From Symbiodinium natans (taxonomy: Eukaryota > Sar > Dinophyceae > Suessiales > Symbiodiniaceae), in assembly GCA_905221605.1 (NCBI GenBank), contig CAJNDS010002490.1, positions 1,160,001-1,219,602 of the forward strand: a stretch of DNA of 59,602 nt. Reading direction: 5' to 3'. A program made the translations under genes and the position numbers. Below are positions 37,001 to 45,800 of the stretch, in pieces (positions within the stretch are counted from its first letter, which is position 1; each line of letters begins with the position of its first letter). Under the pieces are notes generated by a model. It was not told the DNA's origin. It worked only from the letters and a program-made list of their open reading frames with translations, and searched no databases.

Positions 37001-38346
37001 TTAACCCTTTTAAATTAATCAAAGCAACTACCAAGTACCTGTGATGCCTTAAATGATCACCCCCCCACTCGTAAAGGCAAGTACCCCTGGAAATCAAATC
37101 GCCTAAACTGACGGGCTCCTTTTATGGGCGGAACTGAAAGGTTTAAGGTTTAGGGTTTTGGGTTTAGGCTGTGAGGTACCCACTTCCCTACTAAGAAGGA
37201 GTAGCTAATCCCCAAACCCCTAAACCCCAGCCCAGAAACCCAGAATCTAGGGACAATGAGTTCAACCTCCGGAGAGATCCTTACCTTGGGATGTTCCCCC
37301 TTATAGGAACCGTCCTTAGTAGGGATTTTAGTAAGGGGTATTAGAATCCCTATTGAGGACTGTTAGTATAAGGGGGAACATCCCAATCCTTGCCCTAAAC
37401 CGTAAGTTTAGCCTATAGCATAAGCCTTAGACCAGATGAGGGTTTGGGTAAGCCTTAAACCAGATGAGGGTTACCGGAGGCCGATATCCAGATGAGGGTT
37501 TGGGTGATTTGGTTTAGGGTTTGGGGTTTGCCCTTGGCTTTTGGAGCCCGGAAATCGAGGCTTTCGGCAGAACCGTCAGTTGTTTTGGGAGTTTGGCTTT
37601 CAGCACAATTCTGCTTTTCTGGGTTGTGTAGGGGTTTTAGGGGCATTTTGGGTCGGTTGTGTGGGCACTCTACTGCCACAATCCGTCAGTCATACCAGAC
37701 AGGATTACAGGGTAGGTACCTAGGGAACCTGGCTCCGAAGCTTGGGTGGGGGTTCTTTTTGGGTATATTTTTTTGGTTTTTTCTGGGTGTTTTTTTGGGT
37801 TTTCTCAACCTAAAACCCTAAAACCCTAAAACCCTAAAACCCTAAAACCCTAAAACCCTAAAACCCTAAAACCCTAAAACCCTAAAACCCTAAAACCCTA
37901 AAACCCTAAACCCTAAAACCCTAAAACCCTAAAACCCTAAAACCCTAAAACCCTAAAACCCTAAAACCCTAAAACCCTAACACCCTAACACCCTAAAACC
38001 CTAAATCCCTAAATCCCTAAATCCCTAAATCCCTAAATCCCTAAACCCCTAAACCCCTAATTAAACCCTAAACCCTAGCCCCTAACCCCTAAACCCTAAA
38101 CCCTAAACCCAAAAGCATACCCTAAACCCAAAAACATACCCAAAAAAAACCCAAAAAAACACCCAAAAAAACCTGGCTCCGAAGCTTAGGGAGGCTTAGG
38201 GAGTAGCGGGGAGTGTTAGGGAGCCTTGGGTACATACCCCCCTTGAACCCCCCTCCCTTAAGCACCCTTTCGCAGAAGCGCAACGCTTGTTCTTGTGCCT
38301 TTTGCACAGGCCCAGCTACAACTGGCAGATCTACAAGAAGGCTTAA
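2169..38346 (+). CDS. Betaine-aldehyde-dehydrogenase-like NAD(P)-dependent aldehyde dehydrogenase, 30 exons
   Basis: Oxidises an aldehyde, by family probably betaine aldehyde, to the acid. Exons: 2169-2246, 6662-6730, 7186-7239, 8513-8568, 9591-9630, 15666-15716, 17371-17410, 18288-18331, 19591-19679, 21729-21765, 22205-22235, 22546-22635, 23196-23240, 23597-23649, 24390-24437, 26455-26511, 27043-27078, 28430-28472, 28790-28865, 29261-29321, 30322-30357, 31024-31087, 31611-31644, 32098-32154, 33000-33021, 33765-33809, 34916-34996, 35540-35579, 36333-36381, 38310-38346. They join in one frame of about 520 residues, the normal family length. Catalytic residues are present: N180 (ITPWNFP), K203 (VVLKPS), E283 (EELGGKS), C319 (GQVC). 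IFGPVL, LANDTPYGLA and VWENCSQ point to the ALDH9/10 betaine-aldehyde group. Of 29 introns 24 are GC-AG, two GA-AG, one GT-AG and one apparently GG-AG; the exon 15/16 border is unresolved. The R/S-rich N-terminus suggests mitochondrial import (inference). Confidence 0.85.
3225..3760. other. Unassigned unique sequence in aldehyde dehydrogenase intron 1
   Basis: About 530 bp free of telomere-like repeats, with overlapping short ORFs on both strands (for example GLHDILFFAVSQ on +). AG sites after pyrimidines exist (TTTGTGCAG at 3260), but no protein family is visible. Confidence 0.3.
3778..3890. repeat. Interstitial TTTAGGG array
   Basis: About sixteen perfect units in aldehyde dehydrogenase intron 1. 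Confidence 0.95.
4428..4580 (+). mobile_element. Inverted-repeat element, GTAGTTGCATGG family
   Basis: Ends GGGTAGTTCCATGG and CCATGCAACTACCCC, with GGGCCCTTCACATGGCCCC and GGCTATATAAGGGGTACC inside. Relatives at 21401-21535, 31912-32030, 29961-30112 and 4004-4066. Confidence 0.7.
6075..6202 (+). mobile_element. Palindromic element, TACTACCCCCC family
   Basis: Left GGTTCCTCTACTACCCCCCC and its complement at the right end, with TTAAGCCTAATTAAGGC inside. A related copy is at 51894-51991; a half copy is at 53742-53788. Confidence 0.7.
6751..6879. repeat. Interstitial TTTAGGG array
   Basis: About eighteen units, 20 bp after exon 2 of the aldehyde dehydrogenase. Confidence 0.95.
7795..7906. repeat. 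Interstitial TTTAGGG array
   Basis: About sixteen perfect units in aldehyde dehydrogenase intron 3, opposite in orientation to the CCCTAAA array at 7587-7684. Confidence 0.95.
8920..9571. repeat. CCCTCAA minisatellite, 650 bp
   Basis: About 90 tandem units of CCCTCAA with CCCTCAG, GCCTCAA and CCGTCAG variants arranged in blocks. One base from the telomere unit CCCTAAA, so likely a drifted and re-amplified telomeric array. Lies in aldehyde dehydrogenase intron 4. Confidence 0.95.
10340..11040. other. Unassigned unique sequence in aldehyde dehydrogenase intron 5
   Basis: 700 bp without telomere-type units. Short ORFs on both strands, none convincing. Could belong to the nested Sel1 gene's upstream region. 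Confidence 0.3.
11049..11378. repeat. Two CCCTAAA arrays
   Basis: 11049-11160 and 11241-11378, separated by an 80-bp unique piece that may be an exon (ATGACCCTGAGCGAGAAAGC). Confidence 0.93.
13719..15137 (+). CDS. Sel1-repeat protein nested in aldehyde dehydrogenase intron 5 (5' end unresolved)
   Basis: Two exons, 13719-14755 and 14858-15137, separated by a 102-nt GT-AG intron; the join restores the repeat reading LELYKEAADLGDA. About six Sel1-like repeats follow residue 200, with signatures such as LGNMYCYGEGAQRNLTKARE and AADLGDA; such solenoids usually act as protein scaffolds. The first 180 residues have LVLWSGYQDAEREEA and FWDGASRMFAGRWA, faintly like the ADP-ribosyl cyclase/CD38 fold (WSG, W-AS-FA); this is a weak resemblance only. 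The frame has no ATG near its left end, so upstream exons are missing; exon-like pieces at 11180-11230, 11695-11740 and 12060-12177 are candidates. Stop is TAA at 15135-15137. The gene lies inside the 6-kb intron 9631-15665 on the same strand. Confidence 0.7.
14760..14857 (+). mobile_element. 98-bp introner-like insertion in the Sel1 gene
   Basis: The insert begins CTATATCCCCCTT and ends AAGGGGAGTATAG, imperfect terminal inverted repeats (11 of 13). It is flanked by GTAC at 14756-14759 and 14858-14861. Splicing from the left GTAC to the terminal AG removes one duplication plus the element and restores the codon series Glu-Leu-Tyr-Lys of a Sel1 repeat. It is AT-rich unlike the exons around it. 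Confidence 0.78.
16497..16793. repeat. Two long TTTAGGG arrays
   Basis: 16497-16649 (about 22 units, longest in the window) and 16709-16793, then an abrupt switch to CCCTA-type units, in aldehyde dehydrogenase intron 6. Confidence 0.95.
19130..19242 (+). mobile_element. 113-bp inverted-repeat element (GCCCAGT family), aldehyde dehydrogenase intron 8
   Basis: Ends CTAGGATGCCCAGTA and TACTGGGCAACCTAG inverted to each other, flanked by exact TATT at 19126-19129 and 19243-19246. Same end motif as the channel introners but a non-G duplication and not at exon borders. Confidence 0.8.
20595..20736 (+). other. Exon-like island in aldehyde dehydrogenase intron 9
   Basis: Unique sequence reading PYTELVIFMRSAMTQDELDA and VAGLGGWPAGPVNAADVGWW without a stop, followed by an element (AGTAGTAGAGTAGGTAACC) at 20739. 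Codon use looks like the real exons, but it is not needed by the aldehyde dehydrogenase frame. May be a captured fragment of another gene. Confidence 0.35.
21401..21535 (+). mobile_element. Inverted-repeat element, GTAGTTGCATGG family, second copy
   Basis: GTAGTTGCGTGG at left, CCATGCAACTAC at right; interior shares GGATTCTGAAGTATGGGCC and TATATAAGGGGTATAC with other copies. Lies in aldehyde dehydrogenase intron 9. Confidence 0.7.
21729..21765 (+). other. Aldehyde dehydrogenase exon with the ITPWNFP cofactor/oxyanion motif
   Basis: Only 37 nt, coding CITPWNFPLMQA. The Asn of PWN is the conserved oxyanion-hole residue of the family. The preceding border needs one G fewer than a GA or GT donor would give, so the intron 19680-21728 is best read as GG-AG; the following donor is GC. 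Confidence 0.8.
25085..25568 (+). other. GA-rich ORF-like island in aldehyde dehydrogenase intron 15
   Basis: Open frame of about 160 codons, MNRLRQFPRMWQQPQGG... ending in PPRQINRPQNKT and TAA near 25568. Composition (runs of GAGA, Glu/Gly/Arg) differs from all neighbours, and the opposite strand is open too. No family recognised; it could be a non-coding purine tract with chance openness. Confidence 0.3.
26455..26511 (+). other. Aldehyde dehydrogenase exon with the catalytic Glu (ELGGKS)
   Basis: Codes DALMWAEELGGKSAFVIFE, matching the LELGGKS-FVxFED signature with the general-base Glu. The 3' border is a GA donor at 26512 joining in frame to DAVDYLDAVVDW at 27043. The 5' border is unclear: AG sites at 26451-26455 do not pair with a G-initial donor in phase, whereas an AG at 26474-26475 would give GA-AG but a product about 12 residues short. 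Confidence 0.75.
27400..27995 (+). repeat. Perfect 298-bp tandem duplication
   Basis: 27400-27697 and 27698-27995 read identically, beginning ATGAAAAACTGAGAAGG and ending AAACA AATAAATAT. Contains GTTTAAGCGGATCATATG and GTTTAAAGAGGATCATAT, similar to stretches in channel introns 1 and 3. AT-rich; short ORFs in it look non-coding. Confidence 0.9.
27992..28025. repeat. (AT)n microsatellite
   Basis: About 34 bp of uninterrupted AT dinucleotides directly after the second copy of the 298-bp duplication. Confidence 0.95.
28193..28290. repeat. CCCTAGGA / CCCTTGGA array
   Basis: About eleven 8-bp units, switching from CCCTAGGA to CCCTTGGA and back. Lies in aldehyde dehydrogenase intron 17. Confidence 0.9.
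28430..28472 (+). other. Aldehyde dehydrogenase exon with the catalytic Cys (GQVC)
   Basis: Codes VMVGIFQCSGQVCL, then joins across a GC-AG intron to GSATSRVLIHESLEQEF at 28790. The Cys of GQVC is the family nucleophile; its distance from the Glu exon (36 residues) is close to the usual 34. Confidence 0.82.
28970..29062. repeat. GGGGGTTTA 9-mer array
   Basis: Telomere-like unit with two extra G, repeated about nine times. Confidence 0.9.
31156..31227. repeat. GGGCTTA array
   Basis: About ten copies of GGGCTTA, a T-to-C variant of GGGTTTA, as a uniform block. Confidence 0.9.
35005..35175. repeat. Interstitial telomere-type array, TTTAGGG then TTCAGGG
   Basis: Roughly fifteen TTTAGGG units followed by about nine TTCAGGG units. 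Lies in aldehyde dehydrogenase intron 27. Confidence 0.95.
35617..35730. repeat. Interstitial TTTAGGG array
   Basis: About sixteen units 40 bp after exon 28 of the aldehyde dehydrogenase. Confidence 0.95.
37286..37386 (+). mobile_element. Near-perfect palindromic 101-bp element
   Basis: TTGGGATGTTCCCCCTTATA at left and its complement at right; inner arms GTCCTTAGTAGGGATT and AATCCCTATTGAGGAC. Relatives with GTCCTTAATAG occur at 16134-16198 and 52707-52775. Confidence 0.75.
37806..38040. repeat. Homogeneous CCCTAAAA (8-mer) array
   Basis: About 25 units with one extra A relative to the window's CCCTAAA unit, passing into CCCTAAAT near 38000. Confidence 0.93.
38310..38346 (+). other. Terminal exon of the aldehyde dehydrogenase
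   Basis: Codes PSYNWQIYKKA followed by TAA (38344-38346). Acceptor TTTGCACAG. It joins in frame to exon 29 (SGFGFEQGLPGLKESG, 36333-36381) through a GC donor with a shared GCC at both borders. Without it the last frame has no nearby stop. The sequence itself is not diagnostic, so support is frame, border rule and resulting length. Confidence 0.6.
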
Positions 38347-38951
38347 GACCCCTAAGCCTCGAATCCCAATCGCTTGGACTCCCCCCCCCCCCCCCCCCCC
38401 CCGCGCCCTAACTGATGGCGCCAGCAGCGGCCTCAGACACAGAAAGGTGAACAAAAGGGGAGCTGTCACTGTGCCTTGATGGTGAGACAACCCGAAACCC
38501 CAAGCCCTAAACCCTAAACCCTAAACCCTAAACCCTCAAGGCTAAACCCTAAACCCTAAACCCTAAACCCTAAACCCTAAACCCTAAACCCTAAACCCTA
38601 CACCGAGGGGTAGTGTTCAGGGCAGTTTGTGGTTTGGCCGAGGCCATTCAGGTGCTTTCGCGTGAGGGCGCGATGGAAGCCTGAATCTCATGTGCAGGAC
38701 AGGTTCTCAATCAGGGTCCCTTTGGGAGGAGTTCTTCTGGTTTAGGGTTAACCGGGTTATGGCTTTAGGGGGTTTAGGGTTGGGAGGAGTTCTGCTGTCA
38801 GAGGAATGTGTTATATGAAGTGTACCTAGCAAAGGGACCTTGGAGCAAAGCCCTGATGGGTCGAACAATTTGGATTGATTTTGCGGGGGAAGAAAGGCCG
38901 AGTCAGGGGCTCGACTTGGCATTGGTGCACTCTTCAATAGCAGACCTTAAA

Positions 38952-39065
38952 CTTTGTGGCGCTTTACTGTGATTTTTACATCTTTAGCCTTTTTGGGTTT
39001 ATTGGGTTTCTTAATAAGGCAGCTTAAAATTAAAATTTATAGCTACCCTGCTAAGAGCAGCCAAG
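38952..39065 (+). repeat. Dispersed 114-bp repeat, copy 1
   Basis: CTTTGTGGCGCTTTACTGT through GCTAAGAGCAGCCAAG, about 93 percent identical to 58368-58479. AT-rich, unlike its surroundings, and probably a short element; ends are set only by the loss of similarity. Confidence 0.75.
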
Positions 39066-39864
39066 TAAACCCTAAACCCTAAGTTGTAAACCCTTCACCC
39101 TCCAACATCATGGCTACTCGAGGCTTTCATGGGTTGCTGAAATGTGGGATGAATGCACCATAATCAGGGTTCTGAATACCTTGGCCTATCCAGTACCCAC
39201 CCGAACCTTCAAGTAGTTTCCACATCTGATATAGACTCAAGTTCCCGTGGGGTCTGTTCCGCATTACCGGCTGATTGGGACCCTCAATAAGGGAGTGAGA
39301 ACCGAAGTTAGTACGAATAGCCCAACGTAGGGCCTTATCTTTTGAAAATAACTAGGGACATGAACCATGTCCCTTTGCCCTTTAGATCCTGTACCAGTAC
39401 CAGAAATCTGAGTTTGATTCTCCCCTGTCTGTTGCGTTGCCCAGAGGCAGATAGGTGTTGTTGAGGCGGCTGCCCCTTGTAGGTTGACCGTATGCGTTTT
39501 TAGAGTTTAGGGTATGGGCACACCCACCCACACTTGTGAGTGACCTGTGCCACACAGCATGGCCAGACTAAACTAGAACTCCGCAGCTGTCTTTTTCAAA
39601 GAGAAAGTTATGTCATGCGGCCGTTTGGTGTGGCATGAAGACGAAGCCGAGCCAGGAGCCTGAACCCCAAGCCCCCAGCACCCAGAAACCCTAAACCCCT
39701 AACCCCTAAACTCCAAACCCTAAACCCCGAACCCTAACCCCCCGAACCTTAAGCCCTTAACCCCGAAACCCTAAACCCTAAACCCCAAACCCTGAACCCT
39801 GAACCCTGAACCCTAATGCGCTTTGCATGGTGATCGCGTGTTGGCCCGTGGCCCGCGATGCAAG

Positions 39865-42800
39865 GGGAGGCCACCAGCGAGGACACCGAAGACTCTGAAC
39901 CTGCTTCCCTATAGCTGAAGAATTCGACAAGCAGGGCTCAGGGTCTATGGGGTTTAGGGTTTAGGGTTTAGGGTTTAGAAGGGTTTAGGTTTCGGGTTTA
40001 GAGTTTAGGGAACTAATATCAGCCCTAAATCAGAATGAGCCCATTCAAAGACCCCAATGCCCAGCTTCATCCTCGGTCTTTCCCGAACGCTCCGTTTTTT
40101 TTCACCATTTTGCCCGGCTAAACCTTTGGGCGCTTATTCCCGCAGTTTGTAGGAGTGAAGTTATATGCACCATACAGATTGCTTAACTTACAAGATCGCT
40201 CCCGCAGCGCGCTTGGGCTTCTTTTTTGAGAGAAAGGATCCGCTATTAAGCTGAGTTTGGTAGCGGGGCTTCGGCTCCGAAAACCGCGCCATACCAGCTG
40301 CGCTGCGGCTGCCTCTGAGGAGGCTGCTGGCTTCGGCCAGCCGGCGATCGAGGACCACGACGGTTACGCGATCCTGCCGAACCACGACAAGTTTCACTTG
40401 GCACGGCCCGACGGCCGCACTCTTAGTCCTTCTGGGCTTTGGAGGTGCGACTTCGTTGGGTTGGCTGTCTGTGGCTGAGCAGAACAAGGCCTTCCGAAGA
40501 GAAGGCTGCAACTGCTTTAGTAAGTCCTTTGGCAGCTGGAATTCGAGATTCACAGGCGCGGCCAAGGCGATCCAGGAGGTGCAGTACCAGGACTTGTTCC
40601 CGAACTACCAGGACGACGACAATTTCTTCGGCATGGCCTCTTCGGCTTCTCCCGGTTCGGGAATTCCGCTACATGAGTATCGTCGAGATGTTCCACCTGG
40701 TTGGGGGCCCAATATCCCCGACTACCCGTTGAAGACTTACTTCGACAGATTGAAGATGTGGTACAGGCTGTATGATGGGCCAGATGAGACCGTGGGCCCT
40801 CTGGTTGCCGGCCGTCTGGTCGGCCGCGCTCAGAAGCTAGCGCTTCAGTTGAGGTTGCCGAGACCTGATGGACAAGTTGACGTGGGCTCCGATGCGCTGG
40901 TGAGGCTGTCGGTGGAAGAAGTACGAGACCCCAGCAATCCAAGCGTCATATTGCAACAGTCGATCATCAGTGGCATCCAGGCCCTTTGCAACAAGCTCCG
41001 AGAGACCTTCGGCAACACGGAGCAAGAGTTGGCGAGTCGATCGCTGGAGGCATTCTTCGAGATTCGCCGAGGCAAGATGACGCTGCAAGAGTATGCAGTG
41101 GAGTTCGACTCCCGTTTGGAGGAGGCAAATGACAAAGCCGGCCTGGAGATGAACGCGGTGGCTTTGTTCTACCTCTTCTTTAAGAACAGTGGCTTGCCGG
41201 CGAAGCTGATCGAGGACATCAAGCTGCAATGCCATGGAGACCTTCGGAGATACCAGGATGCTCGCAACTTGGCTCTTCGTTTGAACAACCGTAGCGAGAG
41301 TGGCGAAGGCTACTACCAGGACGATGGTTCCCCTTCCTCTGCTGCGAGAAGAAGCCAGGAGTTCACCGAAGATGGTTGGTGGACGAGCGACGTCTGGAGC
41401 GCTGCTGGTGACTTCTACCAGGGCGACGAGTTCGAGGATGCATGGTCTTCATGGTACGGCGACGAGGAGTACTACGATGCCTATGACGAGCGCGAGGACA
41501 GCTGGCATGAAGATGACTGGCTCGGGCCGGAAGATGAACCTCTACCAGTTGGTGAAGATGACGACCAAGGCAGCTATCCGGTCAAAGGCGGCAAGAAGGG
41601 CAACGCGATGGGTGTTGGATGTTCCGTGTGCGGATCAAAGTGGCACCATGCTTCTGCGTGCCCGGTGAACACCTCCAAGGGCCGTCCGGGCGCCTGGGGC
41701 TCTGACCGTCCGAAAGGAAAAGGCTATGGCGGCGGCAAGCCGTCGTACAAGGGCCGTCCAAAAGGCTACAGCGGAAGCAAGGGCGGCGGCAAACGCTATG
41801 GCTTCCGTGACTTCCAGGACTACGTCAAGGGCAAGAAAGCAGGCAAAGGCCGTGGCAAAGGACGGAGATATTATTCAGAGTACCCGGAGGAGAACTACTT
41901 CCAGCAGCAGAAGACCTTGGTGAGCCATTTCGGAACAGACTTCTTCTCGCCAGGCATTCAGAGAACTCCTCCACGACCGCAGCAGTTCGACCTGACGCAG
42001 AACGACGAGCTCACGGAGGAGTTCTTCACGAAGAAGAAGGTGCAGTTCGACGAGACCGCGGAGGAGCAACAACTTTCTCCAGATGAAGGAACAGATGCCC
42101 CTAAGACCGAGCCGGTGGTCAAGAATCTTCACTTCCCTGTGTCGCTCTACGCCGAGAGAGAGTGCTTCCACATGATCGGTGGTGAAAAGAGGCGTGGTCT
42201 CCTAGTGGACCCAGGGGCCAGCAACGGGCTCATCGGCTCCGAGACGCTGCGGGACATGATGGAGCACTGCTTGGAAGGGCCAGGGCACGAAGCAGTGAAG
42301 TGGACGTCAAAGACCACGAGTGTGTCAGGCATCTCCGGAGGCAAGGACACAACCTTGGGGGAAATCACTCTCCCCGTCTGCTTCGGGCCCGGCAAGGGCA
42401 CATACACTGCAGATGTGCTAGGCGGCGAGGGCTCCCTCTGCCCAGCATTGTTGTCGAACCCTGCTCTGAGACAGATGAGCTCCGTGATCTTCACCAACTT
42501 CTTCGAGAACGGTGACGGCCTTATGGCGTGCCACACGGATGGCGTCAAGGTGAAGGGTGCCCCACGGAATTGGATCACTTTTCGGCTCCTGCTCACAGAT
42601 TCAGGCCATTATCTCTTAGCAGTGGACAAGGATGCCCAGTCTCCATCCAAGGAGGCGGACAGGAAGGCAGTGAGCTTCTTGCAGTCGGCCGTTTCTTCGG
42701 CTGGAGAAAAATGGCATGATGTGCGGCATTGCTTCTTTGGTATGAACGGCGCACGCGAGACTGAGCATGAGCGGAGTGAAGCATATGCGTCAAATCACCA

Positions 42801-45800
42801 GGTTCATCGTGATCGCTCAGAACCTTCAAATCACCGTGTCCCTCGTGATCCACCAGAACCTCTAGGCCATTGTGTACCACGAGAGCAATGCAAGTCCCCA
42901 GGAGTACCAGAAACAAAGATCAGCGATCCAGGCGAAGATTGTCGTGACCCCCTCAGACCAGTCAAAGGCATCTACCTGTTGGCCAAAGATGATCCTCTAC
43001 GGCAAGACAGTCCCACGGACGAATGGACTCTCTTTGGCGACGAGTTGACGCGACACCACAAGGTGCCAAGAAGGACGCTGTTTACCCCGGCGTGCGTGCA
43101 AGATTGTCCTGTTTCTCCAGAGCTGTTGTCCGACAAGAGAGTTTGCGTGGTGCACAGAGCAGGCACCAAGAAAGTTTGGCGTGACAATTGGCGATCTGTT
43201 CAGCATCCGCACAAGGACATTGATGAGTTGTGGACAGGCGAGACAAAGTTCTGGTTAAAGAAGGACGAGAACAAGGACAATGACGGCGAGGCCACCGACG
43301 ACGCTTCCAGGTCTTTCATGGAGAAGGACTTTGACGTGTACACCGGTGACGTTTTTCCTGAGCACTGGAATGATGGTGAAAAGAAGCGCTATTCAAAGCG
43401 ATATGCCGCCATGAAAGAGGAGTACTACACGAAAACAGGCAGAAAGCCGATCACTCCGGGCAATTTCAAGAAATGGTTCGCTCGCTCCAAGGGACAGGGC
43501 CTTCGTTGGCACTTCCAAGAACTGTGTTCTGGCAGCGGCCGCCTAAGTTGGGTGGCAGTTCTGTCTGGCCTGCTGGTTGGCTTCCCGGTGGACTATCGCT
43601 ATGGATGGGACATGAGTTTGCCAGAGCACCAGCAGATGATTGGGCAAGCGCGAGCAGAATTTCTTCCGATGTACCTGCATGCCTCGCCAACATGCGCGCC
43701 TTGGTCGGTGTCGTCGGCATCCAAAGACCCTCAGGCGCGGAAACTGGAACGTCAACAAGAGGAACCCGCGCTGCAGTTCATCCGAGAACAATGCGAACGC
43801 CAGGTCATGGCTGATCTGGGTTTCGGTGTCGAGCAGCCAATATCCACTGCAATGTTCAAGGACAAGGATAGCCCTCTACGAGACCTAGAACGTGCAGTCG
43901 GTGTGCGGAAAAGACAACAGGTGGACCAATGTGCTCATGGATGCTGTGATGAGAATGGCATTCCTGTGAAGAAGTCCACCGTCATCGTCGGCACGGTCAA
44001 GATGAACAATACCGCGAAGAGATGCAATGGACACAAGGGGCAAGCGCACGCAGTTCTGCAAGGGCAGTACAAGGGGGTGGACAGAACTTCGCGGGCAGCG
44101 GTCTTTCCAATGAGGATGTGCCGAGCCATCGTGGATGATGTCTGGCGCTTCGTGCGAGCTGCAGGATGTCAATTTCGACAGTGGCCCGCGAGTTTGGTCT
44201 TGACTTCATTGACGTTCTATGAGTGCGAGCGTTGCCAGTTCGGCAGGGGCGCGCTGCCGTGGATGGAGCACACACTCATTCCAGGTCAGTGCAGATATGG
44301 CCGTCGTCCTCCAGGAGAACGGCGAGAACCTCTTGTTCAACAGGATCCCCTGTCCAAGTTCAAGAAGCAGGCCCGGGAAAAGGACATGTCAGATGTGGCT
44401 TTGGCGCTACCAGTTGACATCACCCTGGACGTGCCGGCAACGCTGTACTTGAAGTTCTCCCTTTTCCGATTGGTGCAGGACTGCCTGGCTTTGTTCTCAG
44501 AAGCAATGGATAGAGGAGTGGACTACATCCACTGGGTGACAGACCCGATCCTGAAAGCCATGTTCAAGAACATCTTCCGGAACGAGATGAGACTGGCCGC
44601 TCTTGCTTGCTCTCTGCGGCCGTGGCACATGTTGACCCCAGAGGCGCGCATAACGATGAAGGCAGCGCCGCTTCGGCTCCAAATTTGGGGAAACGTGAAG
44701 GATTGGAAGGTGTTCGAGTTGGAAGACCTGCGAGAAATGTCGCACTCGCAACAACGTCAGCCTATCGATGAGGCAGATTGGGTCATCACTCTGTTCGGGG
44801 CGGCTAAGGACGAGCCAGAACCGTCGTCATCCTCTGCAGCTGCCGGCCCGGAGCAGGTGGCGCCGGCTACTCCTTCCAAGGCTGGCCACAGACCAGGTGC
44901 TCCTCCTCCGGATCGGGATCTTCCTGCTCCAGCATCAAAAGATCGTGTGCCTGAAGACTCAGAAGAGATTGAAGTGGAAGATGAAACTTTTGAAAGTTCC
45001 CCGGAGAGGCCCATCACTCCTCTCTACTCCTTTCGGAAGGTCTTCCAGCGGCTGCTTCGGACCGCGGAGTCAGAACCGACGACCGCGAAGAGGTTGCTGT
45101 TAGGGCTGCATGAGCGATTTTATCATGCGCCCGTGGGCGATCTTCGAAACTTGTTGGCTCGCTGTGGAATGCCGGCGGCAGTGCTGAATCTGACAAGTGA
45201 AGCAGTGAAGCACTGCTCTGTGTGCAGGAAATTCGTTCGTCTTCCGAACAGACCTCAGGTGAAGATTGGCAATGCCACCACGTTCAATGAACGAGTCCAG
45301 ATGGATTTCTTCCAGTATGCTGGTCAATGGGTTTGTCTCCTTGTCGATGAGGCCACTCGGTACAAGATCGCGTACAAGATCGCGGACCGAAGCTGGAAGG
45401 AGATATCACGGATGCTGCTAACCACATGGATGATGTATTTCGGGCCGCCTGCGAAGCTGATTGCAGATCAGGAAAGCTCGGTGATGTCGCACGAGGCAAG
45501 CGCAGACATGGAGCGCTTCAGCATCATCCGTTGTCCTAAGGGAACGACAAGTGGCGCAGCAGGAAAACAGCACACAGGGACTGGTTTGGTGGAGCGCCAT
45601 GTGGCTCTCACGGAGATCACCATGAGGAAGCTGGCGTGTGAACTCAATCGTCAAGGCCTACACGCAGAGGTGGACGAGCTGGCTCGTGAAAGTGCCATGG
45701 CTCAGAACTTAACGCTCAACTTCGGAGGTGCGACTCCTGCAATGGCAGTGTTTGGGGTGCTCCCTCGTCCTTTCTATGACTTTGCGTCCGACTCCGTCAT

